Below are positions 8,674 to 16,479 of a stretch of DNA of 64,000 nt, piece by piece (position 1 is the stretch's first letter; each line of letters starts with the position of its first letter). Under the pieces are notes generated by a model. The model searched no databases, was not told the origin of the DNA, and saw nothing but the letters and a program-made list of their open reading frames with translations. Source of the DNA: Treponema sp. (GTDB lineage Bacteria; Spirochaetota; Spirochaetia; Treponematales; Treponemataceae); NCBI GenBank assembly GCA_017449285.1, contig JAFSJX010000098.1, forward strand, positions 110,987 to 174,986, read 5' to 3'. Made by a program: the position numbers and the translations under genes.

Positions 8674-8707
8674 ACTTCCCAAATCTTCTATAATAATCTA
8701 AAATAAA
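8674..8707 (+). repeat. 34-bp promoter-region block, copy 1
   Basis: Starts ACTTCCCAAATCTTC and runs to CTAAAATAA; a second copy at 10166-10199 differs at only about three positions. It contains TATAAT (8689-8694) and lies just before the Lrp gene, so it is likely promoter plus operator. Confidence 0.55.
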
Positions 8708-8722
8708 AAAACGAGGTGCGTT

Positions 8723-9217
8723 ATGAACGACAAAGAAGAAATCCTTGACCTGCTGAGGGAGAACGCGCGGCTTCCCATCGATGACATTGCCGCAATGACA
8801 AAGAAAACCCCTGAAGAAGTGCAGGGCATTATCAGGCAACTTGAAAATGAAGGCGTTATCCTTGGCTATAAGGCTGTAGTCAATCCCGAAAAAGATGGAG
8901 CCGCCAAGGAAAAAGTCCGCGCCGAAATCGAAATCCAAGTTACGCCCGAACGCGAGCATGGCTTTGACGGCATCGCAGACCGCATCTACCGTTATCCGCA
9001 GGTAAAATCCTTGTATCTGATGAGCGGCGGCTACGATTTAAAAGTGGTAATCGAAGGCGACAGCCTACAGGAAGTGGCGTTCTTCGTTGCCCGCAAACTC
9101 TCCACGTTGGAAGGAGTCCGCTCTACCAAGACGCATTTTTTGCTCAAGACCTACAAGGAAAACGATGTGCTGTACGTTGAGGACGAAAGCGACCGCCGCG
9201 AAGGTGTGATGGCGTAG
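8723..9217 (+). CDS. Lrp/AsnC-family transcriptional regulator
   Basis: N-terminal helix-turn-helix (ILDLLRENARLPIDDIAAMT ... VQGIIRQLENEGVILGY) and C-terminal ligand-binding RAM domain (VKSLYLMSGGYDLKVVIEG). These regulators sense amino acids. GAGG lies before the ATG. The family is often next to the class I aminotransferase found at 10299, and the 34-bp block shared by both upstream regions suggests that they are coregulated. Confidence 0.88.
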   Translation: MNDKEEILDLLRENARLPIDDIAAMTKKTPEEVQGIIRQLENEGVILGYKAVVNPEKDGAAKEKVRAEIEIQVTPEREHGFDGIADRIYRYPQVKSLYLMSGGYDLKVVIEGDSLQEVAFFVARKLSTLEGVRSTKTHFLLKTYKENDVLYVEDESDRREGVMA

Positions 9218-9252
9218 GAAAGTCGCGTATTCTCACAGAGGCACAGAAGATT

Positions 9253-9687
9253 CTATGCTTCTGAAAACCAATCAAGCAACGCAAGCGTACTGCAATTTTT
9301 AAGCGCGGCAAAATCTTTTGTGTTCCGCGTAACCAAAATCATTCCGTTTGAAATTGCCGTGGAAGCGATTTTCAAGTCGGCATCGGGCACGGGAGTTCCG
9401 CCCTGTTCAAGGCGGATTTTTAGGTCGGTATAAATCCATGCGCAGTTCTGGTCAAACGGCAGAATTGAAAAATACGGTTGCATCTGATTCAAAAGAAAAT
9501 CTTCAAGACGTTCTTTTTTTGCACCTTCGCCTAGACGTTTTACCCCGTACAGCGATTCAGTCCATGAAACCACAGAAATTGCAGAGCGTTTTTGATTTTG
9601 AATGACTTTCTGAACAACCGTTGCATTCGGCTCAGGCTTTGCAAGTTCCGAGTAGATGTTTGTGTCGAGCAGGTAAATCGGTTTCAT
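9253..9687 (-). CDS. vapC: VapC-like PIN-domain toxin
   Basis: 144-residue PIN-domain ribonuclease. The acidic active-site residues are visible in YLLDTNIYSEL, SWTESLYGV, PVPDADLKIAS and LVTRNTKDF. VapC toxins cleave RNA, often initiator tRNA. The first codon overlaps the antitoxin's last codons by 4 nt, the standard toxin-antitoxin arrangement. It lies against the direction of the Lrp and aminotransferase genes and separates them. Confidence 0.9.
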   Translation of the reverse strand: MKPIYLLDTNIYSELAKPEPNATVVQKVIQNQKRSAISVVSWTESLYGVKRLGEGAKKERLEDFLLNQMQPYFSILPFDQNCAWIYTDLKIRLEQGGTPVPDADLKIASTAISNGMILVTRNTKDFAALKNCSTLALLDWFSEA

Positions 9688-10007
9688 TTTTTATCCCAAA
9701 GAGCGGCAACCTGTTCCATTTCGTCAGCGCGAGTTGTATTTTCAATAGTTCGCTTTGTGCTAAAAATACGGTCTATTTCATCGTTCGTAAATTCTGCCTG
9801 CGAAAGAACCGAAACAGATTTTTTACGCCACAAACGCAAGCCCTCTGCAAAAGACGAATTTTGCGCGGTTTCATTAAAACTACCCACCGAACTCAAAACA
9901 GCAACCACTTTGCCATGCCGAGAAATTTGCACTGGCTCATCATTTTCAACAAGATGAAGAAGGTGAGTAAACCTGTTTTTTGCCTCTTTGACCGCCACGC
10001 AATTCAT
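9684..10007 (-). CDS. vapB: Phd/YefM-type antitoxin
   Basis: 107 residues with a Phd/YefM-like N-terminal DNA-binding part (VKEAKNRFTHLLHLVEND, VQISRHGKVVAVLSS) and a charged C-terminal toxin-binding tail. It should neutralise the PIN toxin and repress the operon. GAGGGG precedes the ATG. The promoter upstream carries two direct repeats that could be its operator. Confidence 0.85.
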   Translation of the reverse strand: MNCVAVKEAKNRFTHLLHLVENDEPVQISRHGKVVAVLSSVGSFNETAQNSSFAEGLRLWRKKSVSVLSQAEFTNDEIDRIFSTKRTIENTTRADEMEQVAALWDKK

Positions 10008-10023
10008 TTTTAGCCCCTCAAAT

Positions 10024-10064
10024 AAGATACCATAAAATGGCTACTTTGTCAAATTTTTGGCTAC
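10024..10064 (-). promoter_or_regulatory. toxin-antitoxin promoter with repeated operator
   Basis: Minus strand: TTGACA (10047-10052), 17 bp, TATCTT (10024-10029). Two copies of the heptamer GTAGCCA (plus strand TGGCTAC at 10038-10044 and 10058-10064) lie exactly 20 bp apart, on either side of the -35 box; spacing of two helical turns suits cooperative repressor binding. Confidence 0.6.
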
Positions 10065-10103
10065 CAAAATACAAGCACAAACACCTTTGGAAAAAGCGGG
10101 GTT

Positions 10104-10149
10104 ATAGGGGAGAAGAAAGCCTTTTTGTGAAAGGTTGCGTCTCCCCTAT
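10104..10149. repeat. 10-bp inverted repeat, possibly a repeat-element relic
   Basis: ATAGGGGAGA (10104-10113) pairs with TCTCCCCTAT (10140-10149) around a 26-nt centre. The left side (GGGGTTATAGGGG) resembles the end of the palindromic element family described at 10207, so it may be a diverged copy; it could also act as a weak terminator. Confidence 0.4.
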
Positions 10150-10165
10150 TTTGCGATAAAACCAT

Positions 10166-10199
10166 ACTTCCCAAATCTTCCATAATATTCTAAAATAAT
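10166..10199 (+). repeat. 34-bp promoter-region block, copy 2
   Basis: Near-identical to 8674-8707, here upstream of the aminotransferase. The -10-like element reads CATAAT. It is separated from the aminotransferase ATG by a palindromic repeat element. Confidence 0.55.
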
Positions 10200-10206
10200 A
10201 TCCGTA

Positions 10207-10287
10207 GGGGGAAGTCTCCCCCTCGCTCCAAAGCGTTGCTTTTCCGCTACCCCCTCTGCGGGTGTGCCCGCAACGCCCCTAATTTGC
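10207..10287 (+). repeat. palindromic repeat element family 1, copy A
   Basis: About 81 bp: an initial hairpin GGGGGAAGTCTCCCCC, then CGCTCC, TTTTCCGCTACCCC, a second small hairpin and CGCCCCTAA. Copies B (49138-49221) and C (25441-25524, reverse orientation) share this order. Here it lies in the leader of the aminotransferase and creates a spurious N-terminal extension of that frame. Confidence 0.75.
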
Positions 10288-10298
10288 ATGAGGAATGT

Positions 10299-11465
10299 AT
10301 GAACACACGAACCGATAAATTTTCACGCGCGATGATGGACACACCGCCGAGCGGCATACGCAAATTCTTTGAGATGCTCATCGGGCATGACGACGTGATT
10401 TCGCTGTCTGTCGGCGAGCCGGATTTTCCGACACCGTGGGTGATTCGTGAGGAAGCCTATTATCATCTGGAAAAAGGTCACACCTCGTACACGTCAAACT
10501 GGGGTCTGATTGAACTGCGTGAAGAAATTGCCAAGTACATGGAGCGGTACAACTTGTACTACAACCCCAAGAACGAAATTCTTGTTACGGTGGGCGCAAG
10601 CGAGGGCGTGGATGCGGTTCTACGTGCGATTCTAAATCCCGATGACGAGATTATCGTTGTTCAGCCCTGCTATGTAAACTATACGCCGCTTGCAGTTCTT
10701 ACCGGCGCAAAAGTGGTGGAAATTGACACGAGTGTAAACGGCTTTTATCCCACGGCGGCGCAAATTGAAAAGGCCATCACGCCAAAAACCAAGGCCGTAA
10801 TGATTTGCTCACCGAACAACCCAACTGGCACGATGATTCCCGCCGCCGAATTGGAAAAAATTGCCGCCGTGATTGTCAAAAACCAATTGTGGTGCATCAG
10901 CGATGAGATTTACTGCGAGTTGGCTTACGATGGCGCAAAACACACGTCAATCGGCTCCTTCCCCGGCATGAAAGACTATGCGATTATCTTAAATGGCTTC
11001 TCAAAATCATTCGCCATGACCGGCTGGCGTATCGGGTACATCGCCGCGCCCTCAGAATTGCTGGGGCAGATTGTAAAATTGCATGGCTACAACACCATTT
11101 GCGCGCCGATTTTCAGCCAGTATGCGGCGGCAGAAGGTTTGCGACACAGTTGGAGCGAAGTGGAAAAAATGCGCATCTCGTACCAACAACGCCGCAACCT
11201 AATGTACAAGGCATTCTGCGACATGGGCTTACCCGTTCCAGAGCCGACTGGTGCATTCTACATGTTCCCCGACATCACTTCAACCGGGCTTACGAGCGAA
11301 GAATTTGCCACGCAGCTGTTCCAGAAGCATAATGTTGCCGTCGTTCCGGGAAGCGTATTCGGCGCGGGCGGTGAAGGTCATATTCGTTGTTGCTATGCTA
11401 CGGCAATCGACAAAATAAAAATTGCATTGGACAGGATTCACGAATTCGTAGAAGAATGCCGATAA
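10299..11465 (+). CDS. PLP-dependent class I/II aminotransferase (aspartate aminotransferase-like)
   Basis: Transfers an amino group between an amino acid and a 2-oxo acid. Signatures: SVGEPDFPTPW, SPNNPTGTM, the PLP lysine in NGFSKSFAMTGWRIGY, and C-terminal GEGHIRCCYA substrate arginine region. Start set at ATG 10299 (MNTRTDKF), which has GAGGA upstream; the frame is open from 10236 only through a repeat element. Its partner is probably the Lrp gene at 8723. Confidence 0.9.
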   Translation: MNTRTDKFSRAMMDTPPSGIRKFFEMLIGHDDVISLSVGEPDFPTPWVIREEAYYHLEKGHTSYTSNWGLIELREEIAKYMERYNLYYNPKNEILVTVGASEGVDAVLRAILNPDDEIIVVQPCYVNYTPLAVLTGAKVVEIDTSVNGFYPTAAQIEKAITPKTKAVMICSPNNPTGTMIPAAELEKIAAVIVKNQLWCISDEIYCELAYDGAKHTSIGSFPGMKDYAIILNGFSKSFAMTGWRIGYIAAPSELLGQIVKLHGYNTICAPIFSQYAAAEGLRHSWSEVEKMRISYQQRRNLMYKAFCDMGLPVPEPTGAFYMFPDITSTGLTSEEFATQLFQKHNVAVVPGSVFGAGGEGHIRCCYATAIDKIKIALDRIHEFVEECR

Positions 11466-11478
11466 TAGTAAAGAATCT

Positions 11479-12810
11479 ATGGAATTGCTCATAGCAGCGG
11501 TTGTCGTTTTTGGTATTATTGCATTCGTTTTATCATTTGCAACAAGAAAAAAAAGCGGCAAAAAAGGAAAACAAAAAACTCGTTCTCAAATCGTAAAGGA
11601 AGCAAGCAAAAAACTTGCCCAAGACCCGCACAGCCCCGAAGGTCTTATTCCGCTGGGTGACTTGTATTATACGGAGCATAACTGGGAAAAAGCTTTTCAG
11701 ATTTACGAAACGCAGATGAATGTTGCGCCCGCTCACAAAGAAATCGACCCGTTTGTTGCGGGGCTTCGCTACGGCATTTGTGCAATCCGCATGGAGAAGA
11801 TTGAAGAATCATTTAAAGGACTGACGATTGCCTATAATGTGCGTCCGAATGATTTTGAGGTCAATTATTATTTGGGGCAGGCTTGTTACGCAAAGGAAGA
11901 ATACGATAAAGCAATTCCTTGTTTTAAGAAAGCGTTAGTTATCAAACCAGAAGCGGCAAACATCAACGCAAAACTTGGTCTTTCGCTGTATAAAGGCAAG
12001 CATTTTCGGGATAGCCTGCCCTATCTGAAACACGCGCTGGACGAAAGTCCCGATAATAAGGAAGTTCTATTTTCTATGGCAGATGCCATGCAGGAATGTG
12101 GCTACGGAGATAAGGCAATCAAAGTGTTTTTGCATCTTCGGCCTGACCCTGAATTTGGCGCACGTTCTTGTCTGAATGCCGGAATATATCATGCTCGGTC
12201 ACAACAATTAGATAAAGCCGTGCAGGATTTTCAGATTGGTTTAAAGCATCAAGGAACGCCAGATGATGTTCGGTTGGAAATTTTGTATCGCCTGGCAAAC
12301 GTACATTTTGAGATGAAAGCTATTTCAAACGGTATAAACTGTCTGCGGGAAATTCAACAGGTCAATCAGACATATAAAGATGTGCCTCAGTTAATGCAAC
12401 GGTATATGGAATTAAATCAGAACAAAAATCTGCAAATTTATCTGATGTCGCCGACTAGCGATTTTGTTGCGATGTGCCGAAAAATCGTGGAGACATACTA
12501 TAAAAATTCTTACGTAAAAATAAATGATATTTCGGTTAAGCCCGATTCCGTAGAGATTATTTTTGAAGTGGAGACACCTAAGTGGGAAGACAATGAAATT
12601 TTCCGCTTCTATCGTTCAAGCGGTTCCACTGGAGAATTTATGGTGCGTGATTTTCAGGCGAAAGTTTCAGATACCAAAGCAGACCGAGGCGTGTGTTTTA
12701 CTGCGGGAACATATACGGAAGAGGCAAAAAAATATGCTGAAGGTCGCCCGATTGATTTAGTGGAAAAACTTGACCTTGTGAAAATCCTTAAGCAAATTCA
12801 CATGGGCTAA
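11479..12810 (+). CDS. Membrane-anchored TPR protein with Mrr-like C-terminal domain
   Basis: One N-terminal membrane helix (3-20), a basic stretch, then about seven TPR units (45-310). The last ~110 residues resemble the catalytic fold of Mrr-type restriction endonucleases: DFQAKVSDTKADRGVCFTAG, YTEEAKKYAEGRPIDLVEKL, comparable with the KGVFITTGTFSKEA ... IVLIDGQKL segment of the mrr relic at 56157. The D-ExK catalytic set is not obvious, so it may be a binding domain. Thirteen nucleotides after the aminotransferase, so possibly in the same transcript. Confidence 0.7.
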   Translation: MELLIAAVVVFGIIAFVLSFATRKKSGKKGKQKTRSQIVKEASKKLAQDPHSPEGLIPLGDLYYTEHNWEKAFQIYETQMNVAPAHKEIDPFVAGLRYGICAIRMEKIEESFKGLTIAYNVRPNDFEVNYYLGQACYAKEEYDKAIPCFKKALVIKPEAANINAKLGLSLYKGKHFRDSLPYLKHALDESPDNKEVLFSMADAMQECGYGDKAIKVFLHLRPDPEFGARSCLNAGIYHARSQQLDKAVQDFQIGLKHQGTPDDVRLEILYRLANVHFEMKAISNGINCLREIQQVNQTYKDVPQLMQRYMELNQNKNLQIYLMSPTSDFVAMCRKIVETYYKNSYVKINDISVKPDSVEIIFEVETPKWEDNEIFRFYRSSGSTGEFMVRDFQAKVSDTKADRGVCFTAGTYTEEAKKYAEGRPIDLVEKLDLVKILKQIHMG

Positions 12811-12816
12811 AATCTA

Positions 12817-13512
12817 TTAGTTCGCCTTGTTGATGACCACCAAATTTCGTTCGCGTTCTTCTTCTGATTTTTCTCCGCTGGCAGAAAGCACATTTTCTGT
12901 AAGAAACGGCACAGAGAGCGGAATTACTTCGTAGTTTGGAATGACAGGAAGCGCGTTCATTTCGGCGGTAATTTTTTCGCGCTTTGCCTTGTATGCCGCA
13001 AGGTAGCCTCCGTCTTTGAGAATTCGGAGCAGCACTTTTGTCATTTTCTTTTCCAGTGGACGGAACGCGCGGAAGGCGGCGATGTCAAATCGTTTTTGCG
13101 CTAACCGCTCCGCCTGATTTTCTTCCACCGTTACGTTTTTCAGTTGCAAGACTTCGGCACAATGACGTAAAAAATCAACGCGTTTGGTCATACGTTCAAC
13201 CAGCACAAACGGATATTCGGGGAAAGCCGCCGCCAAGGGAATACCGGGAAGCCCTGCGCCAGAACCAATATCCGCAAGCAGGATATTTTTTTCTCTGGCA
13301 AAAACACGTTTTTGCACCAGCCGATGAATTTCGGAAACCCCGCTCAGACTGTCTAAAATGTGGCGGATTGCAATCTGGTCATAGTCATCGGTATTGATAA
13401 GGTCAAATTTGGCATTGTATTCTTGCAGGGTGCGGATGTATGCGTCCATTTTTTCTTCAAGGACTGCATTTTCCAAGCCTAGCTGAACCAATCCTTCGTG
13501 CAAAATGCTCAT
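12817..13512 (-). CDS. rsmG: 16S rRNA (guanine-527-N7) methyltransferase
   Basis: Methylates G527 of 16S rRNA using S-adenosylmethionine. 231 residues; motifs RHILDSLSG, the SAM loop ADIGSGAGLPGIPLAA, VERMTKRVDFLRH and AAFRAFRPL are as in RsmG/GidB. Starts 14 nt after the end of the secreted-protein gene on the same strand, so it is probably the last gene of that three-gene transcript. Confidence 0.95.
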   Translation of the reverse strand: MSILHEGLVQLGLENAVLEEKMDAYIRTLQEYNAKFDLINTDDYDQIAIRHILDSLSGVSEIHRLVQKRVFAREKNILLADIGSGAGLPGIPLAAAFPEYPFVLVERMTKRVDFLRHCAEVLQLKNVTVEENQAERLAQKRFDIAAFRAFRPLEKKMTKVLLRILKDGGYLAAYKAKREKITAEMNALPVIPNYEVIPLSVPFLTENVLSASGEKSEEERERNLVVINKAN

Positions 13513-13526
13513 GTCCGCTCCGCCTG

Positions 13527-14540
13527 TTACTGCATTGAAAGGAGAAAATCCATTTTCCAGTCAAGCTCATTTACCCGCATGGAAATAAAATTGCCTGTGC
13601 GCTGGGCGACTAGATTGGATTTTTGCGAAAGTTGATACAAGAATGAATAGGTGTTCGTGTAATCCTGCGTTACCTGTGGTGTAACCGTGTAATTGGTGAT
13701 TCCTTCTTTTGCACCGTTTGCATGGAACAAAAAGTAGAAAGTTTCTCTGCGGTTTTCGCCGTCACTCGTATATTTTCGGTCGCCCGTCAGCAAGAATGAG
13801 CCGTCCGCTTCTTGCGTGGAAAAATAAATGTCGCGGCAGGTGGAAAGCACGTCGTAGCCGTTTACGATAAAGCGCAAGATTTTTGAGCCTTCTTTGCCTT
13901 CCTGCGTGTAATTTTCTGTTACGGTTGGCAAAGAAGTGGTGGTTGAATTTGCCGAAACATTTTCCGTGCTGTGTGTTAGTGTGTTTTGCTTTGCAATTTG
14001 TACTTTTAGTTCATTTAGTTCGGTTAGAATTTGTTGAAGCAAAATAGAATCCGCAGAACTGTTTCCCGTTGAGGCAGAAAGCGAATGCGCCGTTGCCAGT
14101 GAACTTAAATTTTTTCCGTCAAGCAAGCCAGAAAACTGTCCCAACAACCCCATACTGTCCATTGAATTTAAATCCGAGGCGGTCAATCCCGTAAAGGCAG
14201 AATGGGTCTTGTTTACTGTTGCCAAAGTATTTGCGGTGTCCGAGGCAGTTGCATTTACCGCATCCGCAGAAGTTGTTGCCTGCGAATGAGACTTGTTTTC
14301 CGTCGCAACATTTTGGCGCATTTGGCTTGCTACGCCGTTTCGGATACCTGGGTAAAAATTTTTTGAGCCAGGAATATAATAATCGTTTCCGATGGACGGT
14401 GCGGTGACCGTTGGCATATTTGGTGCAGAAATGCTCGGCATAGAAAGCGAAGAACTGCCAGAGGAAACAGACTGTGCAAAAACGGCTGGGCCAGCAAATA
14501 CAATCGCCGCCGTGCCGCACAAAAAACTACAGATTTTCAA
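13527..14540 (-). CDS. Secreted hypothetical protein, Ser/Thr-rich
   Basis: Not recognised. Signal peptide ending AVFAQ, a low-complexity Ser/Thr/Asn-rich half (residues 24-190), and a C-terminal part with alternating hydrophobic and polar residues (GSKILRFIVNGYDVLSTCRDIYFST). Its ATG lies inside the end of the upstream metallopeptidase-like gene (14-nt overlap), so the two are coupled. Probably periplasmic or surface-exposed. Confidence 0.65.
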   Translation of the reverse strand: MKICSFLCGTAAIVFAGPAVFAQSVSSGSSSLSMPSISAPNMPTVTAPSIGNDYYIPGSKNFYPGIRNGVASQMRQNVATENKSHSQATTSADAVNATASDTANTLATVNKTHSAFTGLTASDLNSMDSMGLLGQFSGLLDGKNLSSLATAHSLSASTGNSSADSILLQQILTELNELKVQIAKQNTLTHSTENVSANSTTTSLPTVTENYTQEGKEGSKILRFIVNGYDVLSTCRDIYFSTQEADGSFLLTGDRKYTSDGENRRETFYFLFHANGAKEGITNYTVTPQVTQDYTNTYSFLYQLSQKSNLVAQRTGNFISMRVNELDWKMDFLLSMQ

Positions 14541-15330
14541 GGCTTTCCTCTACATATTGCAGACGCTGCTGCAGTGCTTCTATCGTCTTTTCAAGGCGGT
14601 TCTTTTCTTTTTCCAGTTTGGTGCGCGGGTCGTCTTTGTTTGCTTTTTTCTTCATCAGTTCGCGCACCGTGTCGGGAGCCTTGCCCGCAAGAATCTGTTC
14701 TTCGGCAGACTGGCGTTCATCCGCTTTTTTAAGGGCGGCAACTTTTTTCATGTTGTCAAAACCCAGCGCAGGATTTACCGGCACCATGCCCACGCGGGTA
14801 ATGTCGCGGGCTGAAGTTCGGGGAAGGCACAGTACGCGGTCAAGATAATCCTCGTAGCGGATATTTTCTTTTTCGCAGAGCGCATGAGCCTGAGAAAGGA
14901 GTTTGCCGAATTCCTGCATGAGTTTTCCGTCCACTTCAATGTAGTCGCGGCGGATTTTTTCGGTCAGTTCTTTCAGTTCGGGGTAGTCGTCAATGTTCAG
15001 CGTATAGATTCCCATTTCTTCGGCCTTCTGCAAAAGTTCATGGAATCGTCCCCAGAATTCCGCATTATGCACACGCCCCGCCTTAAAGGGAACGCCTGCG
15101 CTCTCCGCAATTTTCTCTTCGTTAATCAGATGATGGGTATATTCGTGAATCGCTGTATAAATCAACTGGTTGTCAGTCTTAAAATTCTTGTTGTGCAGGA
15201 GGATTTCGCGGGTCTCCGGCTTGTAGAGACCATTTACGCGGGTGCTTTCTTTTCCAGTCATCACCACCGTAAAATCCAACTCCGTATTTTCGATTTTCAG
15301 GAGCATCTCTTTAATCTGTTCGTTGTCCAT
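14527..15330 (-). CDS. SprT/WLM-like zinc metalloprotease domain protein
   Basis: A zinc-binding motif HEYTH (HExxH) is followed by HNAEFWGRFHEL, the spacing seen in SprT, WLM and YgjP-like metallopeptidases where the third ligand is in an H-x-x-F context. The C-terminal third is a long charged coiled coil (LEKEKNRLEKTIEALQQRLQ). Cytoplasmic, no signal peptide. The frame is open to 15486 but MDNEQIKEML at 15330 is preferred: a TATACT box ends 6 nt before it. Substrate unknown. Confidence 0.65.
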   Translation of the reverse strand: MDNEQIKEMLLKIENTELDFTVVMTGKESTRVNGLYKPETREILLHNKNFKTDNQLIYTAIHEYTHHLINEEKIAESAGVPFKAGRVHNAEFWGRFHELLQKAEEMGIYTLNIDDYPELKELTEKIRRDYIEVDGKLMQEFGKLLSQAHALCEKENIRYEDYLDRVLCLPRTSARDITRVGMVPVNPALGFDNMKKVAALKKADERQSAEEQILAGKAPDTVRELMKKKANKDDPRTKLEKEKNRLEKTIEALQQRLQYVEESLENL

Positions 15331-15394
15331 AGGGCTAGTATAGCAGATAAGACAATGTTGTGCTATAATGATATTATGATTATGGAGGGCTAAC

Positions 15395-15575
15395 ATGCTG
15401 GCTTCCTGAATACCGTTGGGAAGATATATATGGCTTTTCAGAATCTGAAATGTCATATTTAAAAGAATTTGTCGAAAGTACAGCAAGCGTCATCATCAAA
15501 TTTGCCCGACAGGGAGGATTTGGAAATGCCGCAGGTTTTATTGTTAGCCCAATTTTCCCATCGCGTCCAGAATGA
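15395..15575 (+). pseudogene. 5' remnant of an unidentified gene
   Basis: TATAAT (15364-15369), GGAGGG (15384-15389) and ATG 15395 look like a proper gene start, but the ATG frame stops after four codons. Shifting by one base opens a protein-like stretch, LPEYRWEDIYGFSESEMSYL then KEFVESTASVIIKFARQGGF, which runs into the reverse of rsmE. The composition looks coding, and the fragment seems cut off where rsmE ends. Family not recognised. Confidence 0.35.
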
Positions 15576-16359
15576 TTGAGCCAGAGACTGTGGCGGCGGT
15601 CTCGGTACGCAACACACGCAAGCCCATACCGCAGCGGACAAAGCCTGTCTGCTCCAAAAGAGCCCGTTCCCTATCCGTCCAGCCGCGCTCACTGCCGATT
15701 GCCGCAAGCACATGTGCATTCCCGCTCCCGCCCGCATGTTCACGGTAGAGAAAGTCATGCAGACTCATTGCGGGGCGGATATTGTCCAGTGCTATCCGCA
15801 ATATTTCTTTCTGCGGGGCTTCTGAATCGTGCGCAACAGCATTGTCGGTTTTAGCGGGTAACGTTTTTTCGATTGCTGCAAGACATTCCCGCAAAGTCGT
15901 GTGCATAAACAGTTCCGGCACATGGGTACTCGCCGCCTGCGCCGTGCCGTCAAGAAGCATTTTATACGCTGCGCCTTTTTCTACCAGCGTCGATTTCATG
16001 TAGGATTTGTCGCCTAGTTCCGTTCCTGTTAGATGAATCGCTTGTACACCCAGCCCCGCTACATCTCGCAAAAGGCGGCGCAACTGAATCGGACGCGGAA
16101 ATCCCACAATCATCGTAAGCGGGTACAGCGGTTTTCCTTCAGCAATTGGCACAAAATTAAAATACAACGAACCTTCATCTTCCGCGCCCTTTTCTCCGAT
16201 GCGCGTAATCATTGCCACACCCGCCGCGCCGCCGATAATCCCCGCGTCAAAAGAATCGCCTGCGCCTTTGTGCAGTACCTTTACGATGTGTTCCGTGCGC
16301 TCATCATGCTTGGGCAAGGGCTGGGTGATTTCGGATTCGGAAAAAAGACAGATGTTCAT
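15544..16359 (-). CDS. rsmE: 16S rRNA (uracil-1498-N3) methyltransferase
   Basis: SPOUT-fold enzyme methylating U1498 of 16S rRNA. The C-terminal knot is clear: VLAAIGSERGWTDRERALLE, then GLRVLRTETA. Earlier GFPRPIQLRRLLRDVAGLGV and ELGDKSYMKST match the family. 271 aa is normal length. Preceded by a leaderless-type promoter. Confidence 0.93.
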   Translation of the reverse strand: MNICLFSESEITQPLPKHDERTEHIVKVLHKGAGDSFDAGIIGGAAGVAMITRIGEKGAEDEGSLYFNFVPIAEGKPLYPLTMIVGFPRPIQLRRLLRDVAGLGVQAIHLTGTELGDKSYMKSTLVEKGAAYKMLLDGTAQAASTHVPELFMHTTLRECLAAIEKTLPAKTDNAVAHDSEAPQKEILRIALDNIRPAMSLHDFLYREHAGGSGNAHVLAAIGSERGWTDRERALLEQTGFVRCGMGLRVLRTETAATVSGSIILDAMGKLG

Positions 16360-16365
16360 GTAAAA

Positions 16366-16394
16366 ATCCTACAATTAAATTTCCCAAATTGCAA
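16366..16394 (-). promoter_or_regulatory. leaderless promoter of rsmE
   Basis: Minus strand: TTGCAA (16389-16394), 17 bp, TAGGAT (16366-16371), 6 nt, ATG at 16359. Confidence 0.5.
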
Positions 16395-16479
16395 TAAAAT
16401 TGTGCCAATTCCTTTGTTTCTTCATTTAAAAATTGTTGTTTATGAGTTATAATAATAGGAAGATTTTTGCGAGGTTTTT

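Noticed and set aside
10236..10298. 21-residue N-terminal extension of the aminotransferase
   Set aside because: Encoded mainly by a palindromic repeat element; ATG 10299 has its own ribosome binding site.
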